A stretch of 64,000 nucleotides of DNA from Acanthosepion esculentum (taxonomy: Eukaryota; Mollusca; Cephalopoda; Sepiida; Sepiidae). Under the pieces are notes generated by a model. That model searched no databases. It was not told where the DNA came from and saw only the letters and a program-made list of their open reading frames with translations. Made by a program: the position numbers and the translations under genes. The stretch's first letter is position 1. Every line of letters begins with the position of its first letter. Location of the stretch: contig OZ038480.1 of NCBI GenBank assembly GCA_964036315.1, forward strand, positions 7,312,703 to 7,376,702. Reading direction: 5' to 3'. Positions 33,797 to 45,025 of this stretch are shown here, piece after piece.

Positions 33797-34308
33797 AAAT
33801 CGGTATCACCCCATGTAAAGCAGTAAAGCCACTAAGACACAAAGGGTTACTGTGTGTGGAAGAATTAGAAACAGAAACATTAATTATGAGTAGGAAGAGG
33901 AAAGAGTAATCAGGGAAGACAGTAGATAGTGATTGACATTTCCTTTAAATGTTTACAGATTAAAGTTGTCTGGAAAGCATGGTGCTGGAAGGGAATTCCA
34001 TAAGTGAGAAGTGCGAGAAAAGAAACTGTTAGCATAGAATTTGCAGTGACATCCATCCAGCTCAACTGTAAATTGATGCCAGTCTAGTACTGTGCTTAAA
34101 TTCAAATAAGTCTAGATACTATAGTGAAGAGCATACAAAAACAATTATCATGAAAATACTTATAGAAAAAGCACAGAGAAGCAACTTTACAATGGTGTGA
34201 ATGTGATTGAATCCAAGTCACCAGGTCAGGACCAATGATATTGCTGTTTCTTCTTTATATCTTATCATGGAGCTCAAGGTAAATAGCAAAGCACTGGAAC
34301 ATACAGTG
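33797..34308 (-). mobile_element. CR1/jockey-like LINE 3' end (copy D)
   Basis: This is closely similar to the terminal ~500 bp of the LINE at 23.8-24.3 kb. Plus-strand landmarks shared by both include AAAGCCACTAAGACACA, TCTAGTACTGTGCTTAAATT (against TCTAGTATTGTGCCTAAATT) and AAGCACAGAGAAG (against AGACACAGGGAAG). The 3' end lies at about 33797. The fragment ends abruptly at 34308, where a Tc1 terminal repeat begins. Confidence 0.75.
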
Positions 34309-36110
34309 CTGAGCAAAAGTAAGTGAACCCCTGAGATAATATTTTAAAATAATTGTCTTTTTTTACAGATGATCAACACATCTTAATTAAACTATATATT
34401 CATGAAGAAAAACCTTTATTAAATGAATTACATGAATGAATTATTAAATGAATTAAAAATTAAGATGTGGAAAAGTAAGTAAACCCTTAGATAGGGGAAC
34501 AAATTTTCCGCAATCACGGAATCATTAACCTTAAACGGAATCTGGATTTTTAATTTAATTTTCAATAATAAATAACAAATTAATTATTTGATTTTTTTAA
34601 TTCTTTCAAAGCTTAATAACAGTCTCTCTGATTTTGTTAAGCATTTTAATAAATATAACAATAGCATAACAGTTATTTCCTTAAAATTTGTTTTTACAAA
34701 TATTTGTAGTTATTTTTCCTTTTAAGACCCGAAAAATAATTAAGAACAAAAATGTTGACATAAAAAAAAGAAGACTGGTTTGCAGATTTTCTGAGAATAT
34801 GTTGGCTTGTCTATTTTTAAATATTTTAAAACTTTTCTTTTCTGTTTTATTGTCTAGACATTTTAATTTTTTTTTATTTTTACATATCATTTTTTTTGGG
34901 ACTTGGATTTTAACATTTAAAAAAAGATTTGTAGATATTTGCTATTTCTTTATATGTAATAAAACTTTGAATCATGTCTTAGTTTTCAGTTTTCATAACA
35001 ATATAGCAGATTGTATTGTGATTTTCTTATAAAATACTATAAAATGAAAAAAATGAAATTTCCCAAAAGTAAAAACAGAAAAAAATAGAATTTACCAAAA
35101 GTGGAAACAGAATCAAGGAAAATTTGAAACGTAAAATCAGGGCCCCTGCTTCCATTTAATATGTAGCGACTGGTTCTTTTGAGGTTACAGTGTCAACCAA
35201 TCTTTTTCTATAATTTTTAAGAAGTTTCTGGCAGTAGTATTTTTGACCATTCTTCTTGGCAAAACTCCCACAGTTACTCGATATTACCTGGGTTCCTTGA
35301 ATGCACTACCTTCTTACACTTGAATCACAGATTTTCAATTGGGTTTGGATCAGAACTTTGACTCGGCTGTTCCAAGATTTGAAATTTTCTTTTATGAAGC
35401 CATTTTTTGTGTGGATTTGCTTTGATATTTCAGATTATTGATCTCTTGGAAGTTCTAGCCCTGACTTAAACCCAACTTTTGACCCAAGGACAAGACACTT
35501 TCGTTTAAGATTGCTTGGTATCATGCAGAGTTCATTGTGCTCTCAATGCATACTATTTTGCCTGTACCAGCTGCAACAAAGCACCCACAAACCATAATGC
35601 TGTTACTGCCATGTTTAATGGTTGGTATAAAATTCTTCTCTTCAAAAGCTGTATTAGGAACTCACAAAACATACCACTTATTGTTACTCCTAAAAAAATT
35701 TAGTTTGGTCTTTTAATTGGTCTTATTTGGTCTATATGTTATTAATATGAGTTTTGTCATAGTTGAGGTGAGCATACTTGTGCTATTTCGTAAGCAGGGG
35801 CTTTTTCTAGGCATTCTGCCATGAAGATTGTCACTGTTCAGATTTTGTATGCACACTGATACCGACATTGACCAGTGAGCATTGAAGAACCTCAAAGGTC
35901 ACAGCAGGAACTGCTTGGGCTTGCCGAACGAGATGTTTACTTGCTATTGCTGTTATTTTTTGCAGATTGCAACTTCTTGATTGTGGTACCATCACACCAA
36001 AGGACTTACATTTATAAATAATTTGTTGCATGTTGGAGAAGTGCACTCCAAACTATTTTGATAGCTTTTTGTAGCCTTCTCCATCCTAATAGGTTTCAAC
36101 AATGTGATTT
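34309..36110 (-). mobile_element. Tc1-like DNA transposon, truncated at one end
   Basis: At 34309 the sequence begins ACATACAGTGCTGAGCAAAA and continues AGTAAGTGAACCCCTGAGAT, which is typical of Tc1 terminal repeats in animals. A second related stretch (AAGTAAGTAAACCCTTAGAT) occurs near 34472, as in long inner repeats. The transposase pseudogene follows on the minus strand. The other terminal repeat was not found before the next element starts at 36165. Confidence 0.7.
35140..36105 (-). pseudogene. Tc1-like transposase pseudogene
   Basis: Reading the minus strand from 36105, fragments in changing frames follow the Tc1 order. They are an N-terminal helix-turn-helix region (IVETY*DGEGYKKLSK, FSNMQQIIYKCKSFG), the linker (CSLVNVGISVH, then LHGRMPRKSPCLRN), a block near 35600 resembling the HG..S..VWGCF strand, a GTGKIVCIESTMNSA-like stretch (near 35570-35515), and an SSDPNPIENLWF-like third acidic motif (near 35360-35320). 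The C-terminus (WSKILLPE, then the end near 35160) is also recognisable. Numerous stops and indels make it non-functional. The same protein layout is familiar from fish Tc1 elements. Confidence 0.75.
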
Positions 36111-36240
36111 TTTAAAGCTTTATGAAGCTTTTGATCTTTGCAGATATATTTTAAAAAATTTAGTCTTGGTTTGGTTTGGTTTGTGGCATATTAACCTCAA
36201 TGGGTTATTTAATGCTGACAAGATTTTTATTGCGGGTAAT

Positions 36241-36275
<35 letters not shown>
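36241..36275. repeat. (AT)n microsatellite
   Basis: About 34 bases of pure AT repeat inside the head-to-array transition of the dispersed repeat. Confidence 0.9.
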
Positions 36276-36277
<2 letters not shown>

Positions 36278-36280
<3 letters not shown>

Positions 36281-39200
36281 TGTATTGCTGGTAATATTTT
36301 TTTTCCTACAAAAATGTATTACTGCTAATATTTTTTTTCCTACAAAAATGTATTACTGCTAATATTTTTTTTCCTACAAAAATGTATTACTGCTAATATT
36401 TTTTTCCTTCAAAAATGTATTACTGCTAATATTTTTTTCCTTCAAAAATGTATTACTGCTAATATTTTTTTTCCTTCAAAAATGTATTACTGCTAATATT
36501 TTTTTTCCTTCAAAAATGTATTACTGCTAATATTTTTTTCCTTCAAAAATGTATTAGTGCTAATATTTTTTTTCCTTCAAAAATGTATTAGTGCTAATAT
36601 TTTTTTTCCTTCAAAAATGTATTACTGCTAATATTTTTTTTCCTTCAAAAATGTATTACTGCTAATATTTTTTCCTTCAAAAATGTATTACTGCTAATAT
36701 TTTTTTTCCTACAAAAATGTATTACTGCTAATATTTTTTCCTTCAAAAATGTATTACTGCTAATATTTTTTCTTTCAAAAATATATTACTGCTAATATTT
36801 TTTCTTTCAAAAATATATTACTGCTAATATTTTTTTCCTTCCAAAATGTATTACTGCTAATATTTCAACTTTCAAAAATATATTACTGCTAATATTTTTT
36901 TCCTTCAAAAATGTATTACTGCTAATATTTTTTTTCTTTCAAACATGTATTACTGCTAATATTTTTTCCTTCAAAAATGTATTACTGCTAATATTTTTTC
37001 TTTCAAAAATATATTACTGCTAATATTTTTTTTTCCTTCAAAAATGTATTACTGCTAATATCTTTTTCCTTCAAAAATGTATTACTGCTAATATCTTTTT
37101 CCTTCAAAAATGTATTACTGCTAATATTTTTTTCCTTCAAAAATGTATTACTGCTAATATTTTTTCTTTCAAAAATATATTACTGCTAATATTTTTTTCC
37201 CTACAAAAATGTATTACTGCTAATATTTTTTTTCCTACAAAAATGTATTACTGCTAATATTTTTTTCCTTCAAAAATGTATTACTGCTAATATTTTTTTC
37301 CTTCAAAAATGTATTACTGCTAATATTTTTTTTCCTTCAAAAATGTATTACTGCTAATATTTTTTTTCCTTCAAAAATGTATTACTGCTAATATTTTTTT
37401 CCTTCAAAAATGTATTAGTGCTAATATTTTTTTTCCTTCAAAAATGTATTACTGCTAATATTTTTTCCTTCAAAAATGTATTACTGCTAATATTTTTTTT
37501 CCTACAAAAATGTATTACTGCTAATATTTTTTCCTTCAAAAATGTATTACTGCTAATATTTTTTCTTTCAAAAATATATTACTGCTAATATTTTTTCTTT
37601 CAAAAATATATTACTGCTAATATTTTTTCTTTCAAAAATATATTACTGCTAATATTTTTTTCCTTCAAAAATGTATTACTGCTAATATTTCAACTTTCAA
37701 AAATATATTACTGCTAATATTTTTTTCCTTCAAAAATGTATTACTGCTAATATTTTTTTTCTTTCAAACATGTATTACTGCTAATATTTTTTCCTTCAAA
37801 AATGTATTACTGCTAATATTTTTTTCCTTCAAAAATGTATTACTGCTAATATTTTTTTTCCTTCAAAAATGTATTACTGCTAATATTTTTTTCCTTCAAA
37901 AATGTATTACTGCTAATATTTTTTTCCTTCAAAAATGTATTACTGCTAATATTTTTTTCCTTCAAAAATGTATTACTGCTAATATTTTTTCATTCAAAAA
38001 TGTATTACTGCTAATATTTTTTCCTACAAAAATGTATTACTGCTAATATTTTTTTCCTACAAAAATGTATTACTGCTAATATTTTTTCCTTCAAAAATGT
38101 ATTACTGCTAATATTTTTTCTTTCAAAAATGTATTACTGCTAATATTTTTTCTTTCAAAAATATATTACTGCTTATATTTTTTTTCCTTCAAAAATGTAT
38201 TACTGCTAATATTTCAACTTTCAAAAATATATTACTGCTAATATTTTTTTTCCTTCAAAAATGTATTACAGCTAATATTTTTTCTTTCAAAAATATATTA
38301 CTGCTAATATTTTTTCTTTCAAAAATATATTACTGCTAATATTTTTTCTTTCAAAAATATATTACTGCTAATATTTTTTTTCCTTCAAAAATGTATTACT
38401 GCTAATATTTTTTCTTTCAAAAATATATTACTGCTAATATTTTTTTTCCTACAAAAATGTATTACTGCTAATATTTTTTTTCCTTCAAAAATGTATTACT
38501 GCTATTTTTTCTTTCAAAAATATATTACTGCTAATATTTTTTTTCCTTCAAAAATGTATTACTGCTAATATTTTTTTCCTTCAAAAATGTATTACTGCTA
38601 ATATTTTTTCTTTCAAAAATGTATTACTGCTAATATTTTTTTTCCTACAAAAATGTATTACTGCTAATATTTTTTTTCCTACAAAAATGTATTACTGCTA
38701 ATATTTTTTTTCCTACAAAAATGTATTACTGCTAATATTTTTTTTCCTACAAAAATGTATTACTGCTAATATTTTTTTTCCTACAAAAATGTATTACTGC
38801 TAATATTTTTTTTCCTACAAAAATGTATTACTGCTAATATTTTTTTTCCTACAAAAATGTATTACTGCTAATATTTTTTCCTTCAAAAATGTATTACTGC
38901 TAATATTTTTTCTTTCAAAAATGTATTACTGCTAATATTTTTTCTTTCAAAAATATATTACTGCTAATATTTTTTTTCCTTCAAAAATGTATTACTGCTA
39001 ATATTTTTTCTTTCAAAAATATATTACTGCTAATATTTTTTTTCCTTCAAAAATGTATTACTGCTAATATTTTTTCTTTCAAAAATATATTACTGCTAAT
39101 ATTTTTTTTCCTTCAAAAATGTATTACTGCTAATATTTTTTTTCCTTCAAAAATGTATTACTGCTAATATTTTTTCTTTCAAAAATGTATTACTGCTAAT

Positions 39201-39715
39201 ATTCTTTTTCCTTCAAAAATGTATTACTGCTAATATTCTTTTTCCTTCAAAAATGTATTACTGCTAATATTTTTTTTCCTTCAAAAATGTATTACTGCTA
39301 ATATTTTTTTTCCTTCAAAAATGTATTACTGCTACTATTTTTTCTTTCAAAAATATATTACTGCTAATATTTTTTTTCCTTCAAAAATGTATTACTGCTA
39401 ATATTTTTTTTCCTTCAAAAATGTATTACTGCTAATATTTTTTTTCCTTCAAAAATGTATTACTGCTAATATTTTTTTTCCTTCAAAAATGTATTACTGC
39501 TAATATTTTTTTTCCTTCAAAAATGTATTACTGCTAATATTTTTTTTCCTTCAAAAATGTATTACTGCTAATATTTTTTTCCTTCAAAAATGTATTACTG
39601 CTAATATTTTTTTCCTTCAAAAATGTATTACTGCTAATATTTTTTTCTTTCAAAAATATATTACTGCTAATATTTTTTTTTCCTTAAAAATGTATTACTG
39701 CTAATATTTTTTCCA
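36278..39715 (+). repeat. ~33-bp tandem array (about 100 copies)
   Basis: The unit is AAAAATGTATTACTGCTAAT followed by a T-run and CCTTC, CCTAC, CTTTC or CAACTTTC; unit length is 31-35 bp depending on the T-run. The outermost units at both ends read GCTGGTAAT, as in the short copy at 55 kb, while interior units nearly all read ACTGCTAAT. That is the signature of an array that expanded and homogenised from inside. Variant orders are repeated at larger scale (about 825 bp: CAAACATGTATT at 36940 and 37765). There are no unique spacers, so it is not a CRISPR array. Confidence 0.97.
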
Positions 39716-39960
39716 GAAATGTACTGCTGGTAATAATTTTTCATTCAAAAATTATTGCTGGTAATTTTTGTTAGAAAAACACATTGCTGGTACCAAAACC
39801 CACTTCTACACCTTCACAGTGTTCCGACCCCAGTTTGGGTGCTAACCACTTACCCATAGCTGGGACCCCATGAACCTGGGTTAAGGTGGGCCTGGGAACA
39901 CCAGATATTAAGAGGTGGTTCCAAGCTTCTCAAAACCTCCTGATGAGAAGCCTTGTTGCC

Positions 39961-39985
39961 GGTTAGGGTTAGGGTTCAGGGTTAG
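39961..39985 (+). repeat. Short telomere-like (TTAGGG)-type stretch
   Basis: GGTTAGGGTTAGGGTTCAGG followed by GTTAG gives about four imperfect TTAGGG units. It sits exactly between the tail of the dispersed repeat and the next LINE fragment and is absent after the tail of the copy at 55.46 kb. Confidence 0.7.
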
Positions 39986-40330
39986 AATCAGTGAAAGTAG
40001 CTCGTCCAAACAGTTGCACTGAAAATATTTGTAGGAGAGATAGAGAGAGGCCACAGCATGTCTGTGGGAAAGCGAATTTAGATTAGATGCCAGATCAGGA
40101 CTTATCTTGCATATTCATCTGTGGATTTTGTCAAGGACCTTGAGATGTACAGTGGGAGCAACAGACCATATATGATAGCAATATTCTATGCAAGAACAGA
40201 TAGTTGATTTATAGATTTGAAGGATGGACTCAAATGAGAAAAACTTTCTGGCAAGACACAGAGAGCCAAATTTACTTGCGGTCGATGAAGCGACTGATTC
40301 AATGTTAAATAAATAAATAAAATGAACAGG
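39985..40330 (-). pseudogene. CR1/jockey-like LINE, region after the RT core (copy E)
   Basis: The minus strand reads VASSTASKFGSLCLARKFFS, then FESILQIYKSTICSCIEYCY and HIWSVAP...LKVLDKIHR, then ISPDLASNLNSLSHRHAVAS and LYLSYKYFQC. This is the thumb/C-terminal region that follows the polymerase core in this LINE family. The block DLAS.L.SLSH also occurs in the copy at 24.2 kb. The polymerase core and the final tail are absent and stops occur, so it is an internal fragment. Confidence 0.8.
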
Positions 40331-40684
40331 AAGACAAGAGATTGAAATTGAACGATTAATTACAAAGGTAATACAGGTATTATGAAGATGAGATATATAG
40401 TGTTGGATGTGTATTAGGAATGTCACAGTAAAGTTTTTTGGTGACAGGTACTAGGATTTCAGTTAGTTGTAGAGACAGATGATGTAATGTTGGATCTTTA
40501 GCTCGATCTATTGCTATCAGGTTATATCTTAAAATGATATTCAATCTATATTTGACTGAGTGAATGCATATGCTAGTATGTTTTTGGTCACCTATTATGT
40601 AATTAATTTCACTGCAGTACTGGACGATGGACTTGAGGTGTTGAATTTCTCTTGGGATGTATTGATCTTCTTTATATGCCATGC

Positions 40685-41640
40685 CCCTTCCTGACATAGG
40701 TGATCACAGCTCTCCACGACTTCCTGTCCCTTGTAGTTCTTCTTAATAAACCTTGTCCTTCTGCTATTTTTCCCAGGCCCTGTTCTACCATCCATTTACT
40801 CAAGCTCATCAAGTATGTCATATGCTATCTTCCTGTGTCCCTCTTGCTGTCTGTCCTGTGAGTATCAGATTTTCCAAGCCCTCTTTCCTCATTATATGCC
40901 CCAGAAACCTCAACAGTCTCTTCCAGATGTTACGTATTAGTTTCCTTTTTGTTTCCATTTTCTCCAAAACTTTGTTGCTACTCACATGTTCAGTCTATGA
41001 AGCATCCTTCTGTAGAACCACGTTTCTGTTGCTTCAAGTCTCCTCCTCATCTTTGAGGAGATCATCCAGCACTCACTGTCATATAGGAGGACAGATATCG
41101 TACAGAAGTTTAGTATTCTTTTCCTTGTTTCCAGTGAAATTATCCCATTTCTCAGTACTCTGCTTAGCTTTTGGAATGCTTCCTTGGTTATCCCAATATG
41201 TCTTTGGACCTCAGCGTCACTTTTCCATCCTCTGTTAAAACTATATAAAATATTTAAATTCTGCACAATTCTGATTTTGGTATCTCCAATTTGCAATTCA
41301 CACTTTGGGCTCAACCCCTTTTGCTAACAACCCTGCATTCTGTCTTCTTGCAGCTGATGCTTAATCCAACCTTCTTGCTTTTCTTCACTACCTTCTGTAG
41401 GAGTTTTTGTAGTTTTCTTTCTGTGTCGGTGACTAATACCATATCATTTGCATACATTTATGTTGTTAATATTGTGGCTGCCAATATGAATCCTTGTAGG
41501 ACTTCTAGTTCTCTCAGAATTGCCTCGCTGTATAGGTTGAATAAGTCCAGTGAGAAGACACTTCCTTGCCTTTTTTGTATATCTGCTGAACTCATTTTCT
41601 ATCCGTATGCAAGTGATTTGCTGTCAGTATAGGTTCTTGA
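40685..41640 (-). pseudogene. RTE-like LINE fragment with mutated YADD box
   Basis: Reading the minus strand from 41640: SLDLFNLYSEAILRELEVL (polymerase), then YANDMVLVTDTE at 41455-41420 where the intact family has YADD, then KKSKK/ISCKK-type helices. After these come CELQIGDTKIRIVQNLNILY, GWKSDAEVQRHIGITKEAFQ, LSRVLRNGIISLETRKRILN, SVLLYDSECWMISSKMRRRL and ETWFYRRMLHRLNM (about 41310-40985). The remaining C-terminal part runs to ~40685 in broken frames. One catalytic aspartate is changed to asparagine and stops are present. This LINE is a different family from the CR1-like copies. Confidence 0.85.
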
Positions 41641-43835
41641 TTATTCTTATATCTTTCCCAAATATATCAAAGTTGCAGAGTAGAGGTTTGTAGTCAGTCC
41701 ATATCACAAATGACCTGCCTTCCAAAAAGTGGCAGAAGTGTTTGACAGCAAGGTAAATTGCCAGTTCTTTGCAGAATTTAATTTTGCTGAAAAGAATGAG
41801 ATTGGGACATTTTATTTTTGTTTTGTGGAAGTATTTGCATCAAAAGTCAAAGGAAATGTACTTTTATTGATAATATTATGCAAGTTTGGTGAAATTAGCT
41901 AATGCTTATTTTGCTGTATTAAAGGTATTAAAAGATTTTGGGGCTGAATAACAGTTTGTTTTATACCATTCTTTTGTTTGGTTTTTAGAATATCATTAAG
42001 GGTCAAAGTGTGGCAGAACAGTTTAGAATAAAATTATTACTATAGAAACTGATAAGCTTGATACATTCTTGTAGATGCTTGGTGGATGTCAGAAGTGGAA
42101 ATTCCAGTACAGATTCAATTGTTCATAGCAAGGAACAGATTCTGTCTCCATCTACTTGGTTTCCAAGGAACTGATATCAGTCTATATTGAATGTGCATTT
42201 GTCTGCATTTAATTTTAGCCTATAATTTTTTAATTTATGGAAATTTTGATGTTCCCTGTTTTGATTAGGAACCATCCAGCACACATCAATAAACCTGGGC
42301 CATATTTCTGGGTCATGGGCCTTCTTAAGAATTCATAAAACTGAAAGGAATGATAATGATGATTTTATAAATGATTTGTGACTCATATCTGATAGTAGGC
42401 TTTCACTAAATTCATTTGGCAAACGATGATAGTTCCTTAGATGTCTAATGTGAAATTATGCAAATGGGGCACAGGGTAATGATCAGGTGTTGTGGATGAA
42501 GTCAGTCTCCTGTAATCCACACACACTTGAAAAGTGTTGGTATCTAAATTAGGGACAAGATGGAGTGATGAGGTATAAGAATTGTTTGATACACTAATAA
42601 TTCCAGCATGTCTGCTGAAATTCATCTGTGGTGATTTTGCACGTCGTAGGATTTAATTGACAAGGAGAAGCAGGAACTAGGTGTCTGGTAGTCTTGATGT
42701 GGTATTTCATACAATATTTAACCTAATCCATGTGTTTGAATGGAGAGTAATGTATGGGCATTTATCCAAAATGGCTATGACATGTGATAGAACTAATGTC
42801 TGTTGAATTAGAGCAAATTCTAATTCCTATTACTTGAATATGTTATCAGAGAGAAAATGTGCCTGGAGGTGAGACAACCCTTATTACAGTTCCAATGTGG
42901 ACCAGGAATTTGAAACAACTGTTTTTATCATACAAGTGAAAGAGATGACAAATGTTTGGCATGAAGGAATAAGTTTTTGATATATTTTCTATTTTGTTCA
43001 TAACTGATGTGATAACATATATCTCATTTAAAGATAGTGTCTCCTTATTGCAACTGGAGCTTCTACACTTTAACTGGAAGGTAGTGTTCTTGTGTCAGCT
43101 TTTGTATCTGCTTCTGTAAAAGTCCGTAATGGTTCTTTTCAGTCAACTTGTAGTGTTTTCTGAAAACAATGTCAATCTTGTGATAAAAATAATCATGATC
43201 TGTTGACTGAGTTTTTCAATATTATATGTCATTGTTGCCAAAATTTGTGTAACAGTTGATGGCAGTTTACCTAGAAGTGAAGAACAGCCTCTGACAGAGT
43301 TGTGTCCTAGGCATTTTATGTATCTAAGTAGCTCTGAGGGTCTCCTGTTTTTTTTAAAATTCTATATAGTTGTTATGATGTTGGTTTGGGGTTTGTAGAG
43401 ACAAACGACAAATAACACGTAACAATAAAAAGGGTTTTATTGGTTGGTAAAAGGTACAGAAATCGCCTGAGTAGTCTCTAACTAGCTCAGCCAAGAACTT
43501 TCTCTCCTCTGTCTCCCGACGTGCCACTATATAAAGTCTTTGCTAGCAGACAAGTTCATCTTCAAGAGGGGTGGTAGGTTTCCGACACAACAATAGTCAT
43601 AAAGTTCTTACAATAGGGCATTTTCGGGTTTCCCAGTCCTTTTTTCAACTAATGTACCTTGTCTGGATTATTGTCTGGAACATATTGGAAATCATTTACT
43701 TCCTTAACTATTTCTGGTAGGAGATTTTCAACCATACAGGAGAATTTAAATTTCTGTGAAGTAATCTGCAAAAAACAGTTCTTGGTGTTAGTAGCATTAA
43801 ATGTTATTAGATGTATGTCAAGAGTGGCTTCCATT
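41625..43835 (-). pseudogene. Ty3/Gypsy retrotransposon remnant (gag to RNase H), split by a solo LTR
   Basis: Minus-strand order from 43835: gag (ITSQKFKFSCMVENLLPEIV, KEVNDF), interrupted by the LTR at 43371-43592, then gag again (RPSELLRYIKCLGHNSV near 43340, LPSTVTQILATM). Next are a protease-like NSCFKFLVHIGTVIRVV near 42915-42860 where the active-site aspartate is replaced, and the reverse-transcriptase region VCVDYRRLTSSTTPDHYPVP (within 42625-42437). Then come the LNADKCTFNID and QFLGNQVDGDRI blocks (about 42220-42165) and an RNase H-like FCHFLEGRSFVIWTDYKPLL (about 41740-41680). The layout is that of Ty3/Gypsy polyproteins. Stops and indels throughout; no integrase or own LTRs found. 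The RTE-like LINE adjoins it at about 41630. Confidence 0.85.
43371..43592 (-). mobile_element. Solo LTR, 222 bp, with 5-bp target duplication
   Basis: On the minus strand the segment begins TGTTGTG and ends CATAACA, the TG...CA ends typical of LTRs. It contains a TATA box (CTTTATATAGTGG, 43538-43526) and an AATAAAA polyadenylation signal (43442-43435). ATAGT occurs directly on both sides (43366-43370 and 43593-43597), the 5-bp duplication left by integrase. No internal region is present, so it is a solo LTR formed by recombination. It lies inside the older Gypsy gag, so it inserted later. Confidence 0.9.
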
Positions 43836-43837
43836 CT

Positions 43838-43905
43838 TGTTTGTTTGTTTGTGTTTTATGGCATATCAACCTCGTTGGGTTATTTAATGCCAATAATAGA
43901 TATCC
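43838..43905 (+). repeat. Head-only fragment of the minisatellite-carrying repeat
   Basis: Contains TTTATGGCATATCAACCTCG and TTGGGTTATTTAATGCC, matching the head of the elements at 36165 and 55046. The tandem units and the tail are missing. Confidence 0.6.
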
Positions 43906-44144
43906 GGGCCTTGATAACTAGATAAATAGCTTGTCATTGATACTTCGATATAAAAATATATATGTCGATATTTACACCTTGACAATCAGATAGCTTGATA
44001 ATCACACTTCGACATATACATAGATATTCTGATATTCCGTCCTTAGAGGCTCTTGCAAGTACTTTAGCAGAGCTTAATCGTGGCATTGGGTTAAGTTATA
44101 AAAAGGAAAACATTTTTTTTTTTTAAATTTTGTTATGGATACCG

Positions 44145-44445
44145 ATTTCTGAAAGGAAACTATATCTTGTTGGTGTCTCTCTCTTCAAATACTCTTCTGA
44201 GGCTCTTATGATTATAATATTTTCGTCTTATTCTGGAGATGGTTCCGCACTTCAACATGAAGTGCTCCACTGTGAGTCTGCTTCCGCGGGAGCATTTTGG
44301 AGGATCCATTCTCTTCAGGATGTAAGAGTGAGTCAAGTGTGAATGTCCTATGAATAGCCTGGTCATAAGAACTTGTTTTCTTCGGGTATCATCTGAGGCC
44401 CTTTTCCATTGTTCTATTCTAGGTTTTATTTGATCGAAGCTCAAT
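44145..44445 (-). pseudogene. LINE (RNase H-bearing clade) C-terminal end, copy 1
   Basis: A 94-codon minus-strand frame reads FDQIKPRIEQWKRASDDTRR, KQVLMTRLFIGHSHLTHSYI, LKRMDPPKCSRGSRLTVEHF and MLKCGTISRIRRKYYNHKSL. This is the segment following the RNase H domain in I/Nimb-like LINEs, with a degenerate cysteine/histidine motif (C...C...H....C). It is nearly free of stops, so it is relatively young. The polymerase is absent. Confidence 0.8.
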
Positions 44446-44459
44446 TTGATTATTATATA

Positions 44460-44510
44460 TTATTATAGAAACAACGTTTTGGCCAAGTAACCTCTCGCTA
44501 TCGTCAGGTA
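44460..44510 (-). other. Penelope-end-like repeat scrap with CUGACGA...AAAACG core
   Basis: On the minus strand CCTGACGATAGCGAGAGGTT is followed by ACTTGGCCAAAACGTTGTTT. The CUGANGA core is intact (CUGACGA), but the GAAA partner is changed (CAAAA). The ending GGCC-AAAACGTTGT matches the GGCC-GAAACGTTGT seen in the otherwise different repeat at 61.5 kb. Confidence 0.35.
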
Positions 44511-44599
44511 CCCATATTTTTTTCTGATATGGGATATATCATATATGTTGGTTACTATTTTATTTCTCTGTAAATCTGTTTCTTGCTCATTCCTGGTGA

Positions 44600-45025
44600 A
44601 CAAAAACGTAATATTTTGGAGGATCCATTTTCTTCAGGATGTAAGAGTGAGTCAAGTGTGAATGTCCTATATGTAGCCTGATCATAAGAACTTGTTTTCT
44701 TCGGGTATCATCTGGGGCCCTTTTCCATTGTTCTATTCTAGGTTTTATTTGATGGAGTTTATTTTTGGTTTGGTTTACCCATATTTTCTGCCATTTATCC
44801 TTGATGAGTTAGTTTATTTCAGGTTTTAAATCTGTGTATGGTATTTTTTATGATTATGTCTCTGTTCATTTTTAGTGAGGATTTGGCTGCTGTGTCCACT
44901 TTGTCGCCTCCTTTGATTCCAATGTGGCTCACAGAGAATGATGTTCTTTTCTTCCATATAGAATAATTTGTGAAGGATGTTATTAATTTGTGGGTTAACC
45001 AGTTTTTTCCCTTTTCCATTCTTGT
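44600..45025 (-). pseudogene. LINE RNase H domain and C-terminal start, copy 2
   Basis: Minus-strand reading gives LFYMEEKRTSFSVSHIGIKG, GDKVDTAAKSSLKMNRDIII and KNTIHRFKTE (the end of the RNase H domain with the GN.KAD-type motif changed to GGDKVD). IKDKWQKIWVNQT and IKPRIEQWKRAPDDTRRKQV then overlap the sequence of copy 1 up to ILKRMDPPK. It is a separate insertion of the same family, truncated where copy 1 continues. Confidence 0.75.

Larger units (their letters stand above)
36165..39960 (+). mobile_element. Dispersed repeat with expanded internal minisatellite (long copy)
   Basis: A head segment (36165-36240: GGTTTGGTTTGTGGCATATT then AACCTCAATGGGTTATTTAA) and a tail segment (about 39795-39960: TTTGGGTGCTAACCACTTAC, CATAGCTGGGACCCC, AAGAGGTGGTTCCA, CCTCCTGATGAGAAGCCTTG) are also found, in the same order, at 55046-55465. 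A head-only scrap is at 43838-43905. The shared head and tail define one repeat family. In this copy the middle contains a 3.4-kb tandem array, while in the 55-kb copy it has only a few units. No coding capacity was seen. The family is unknown to me. Confidence 0.75.
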
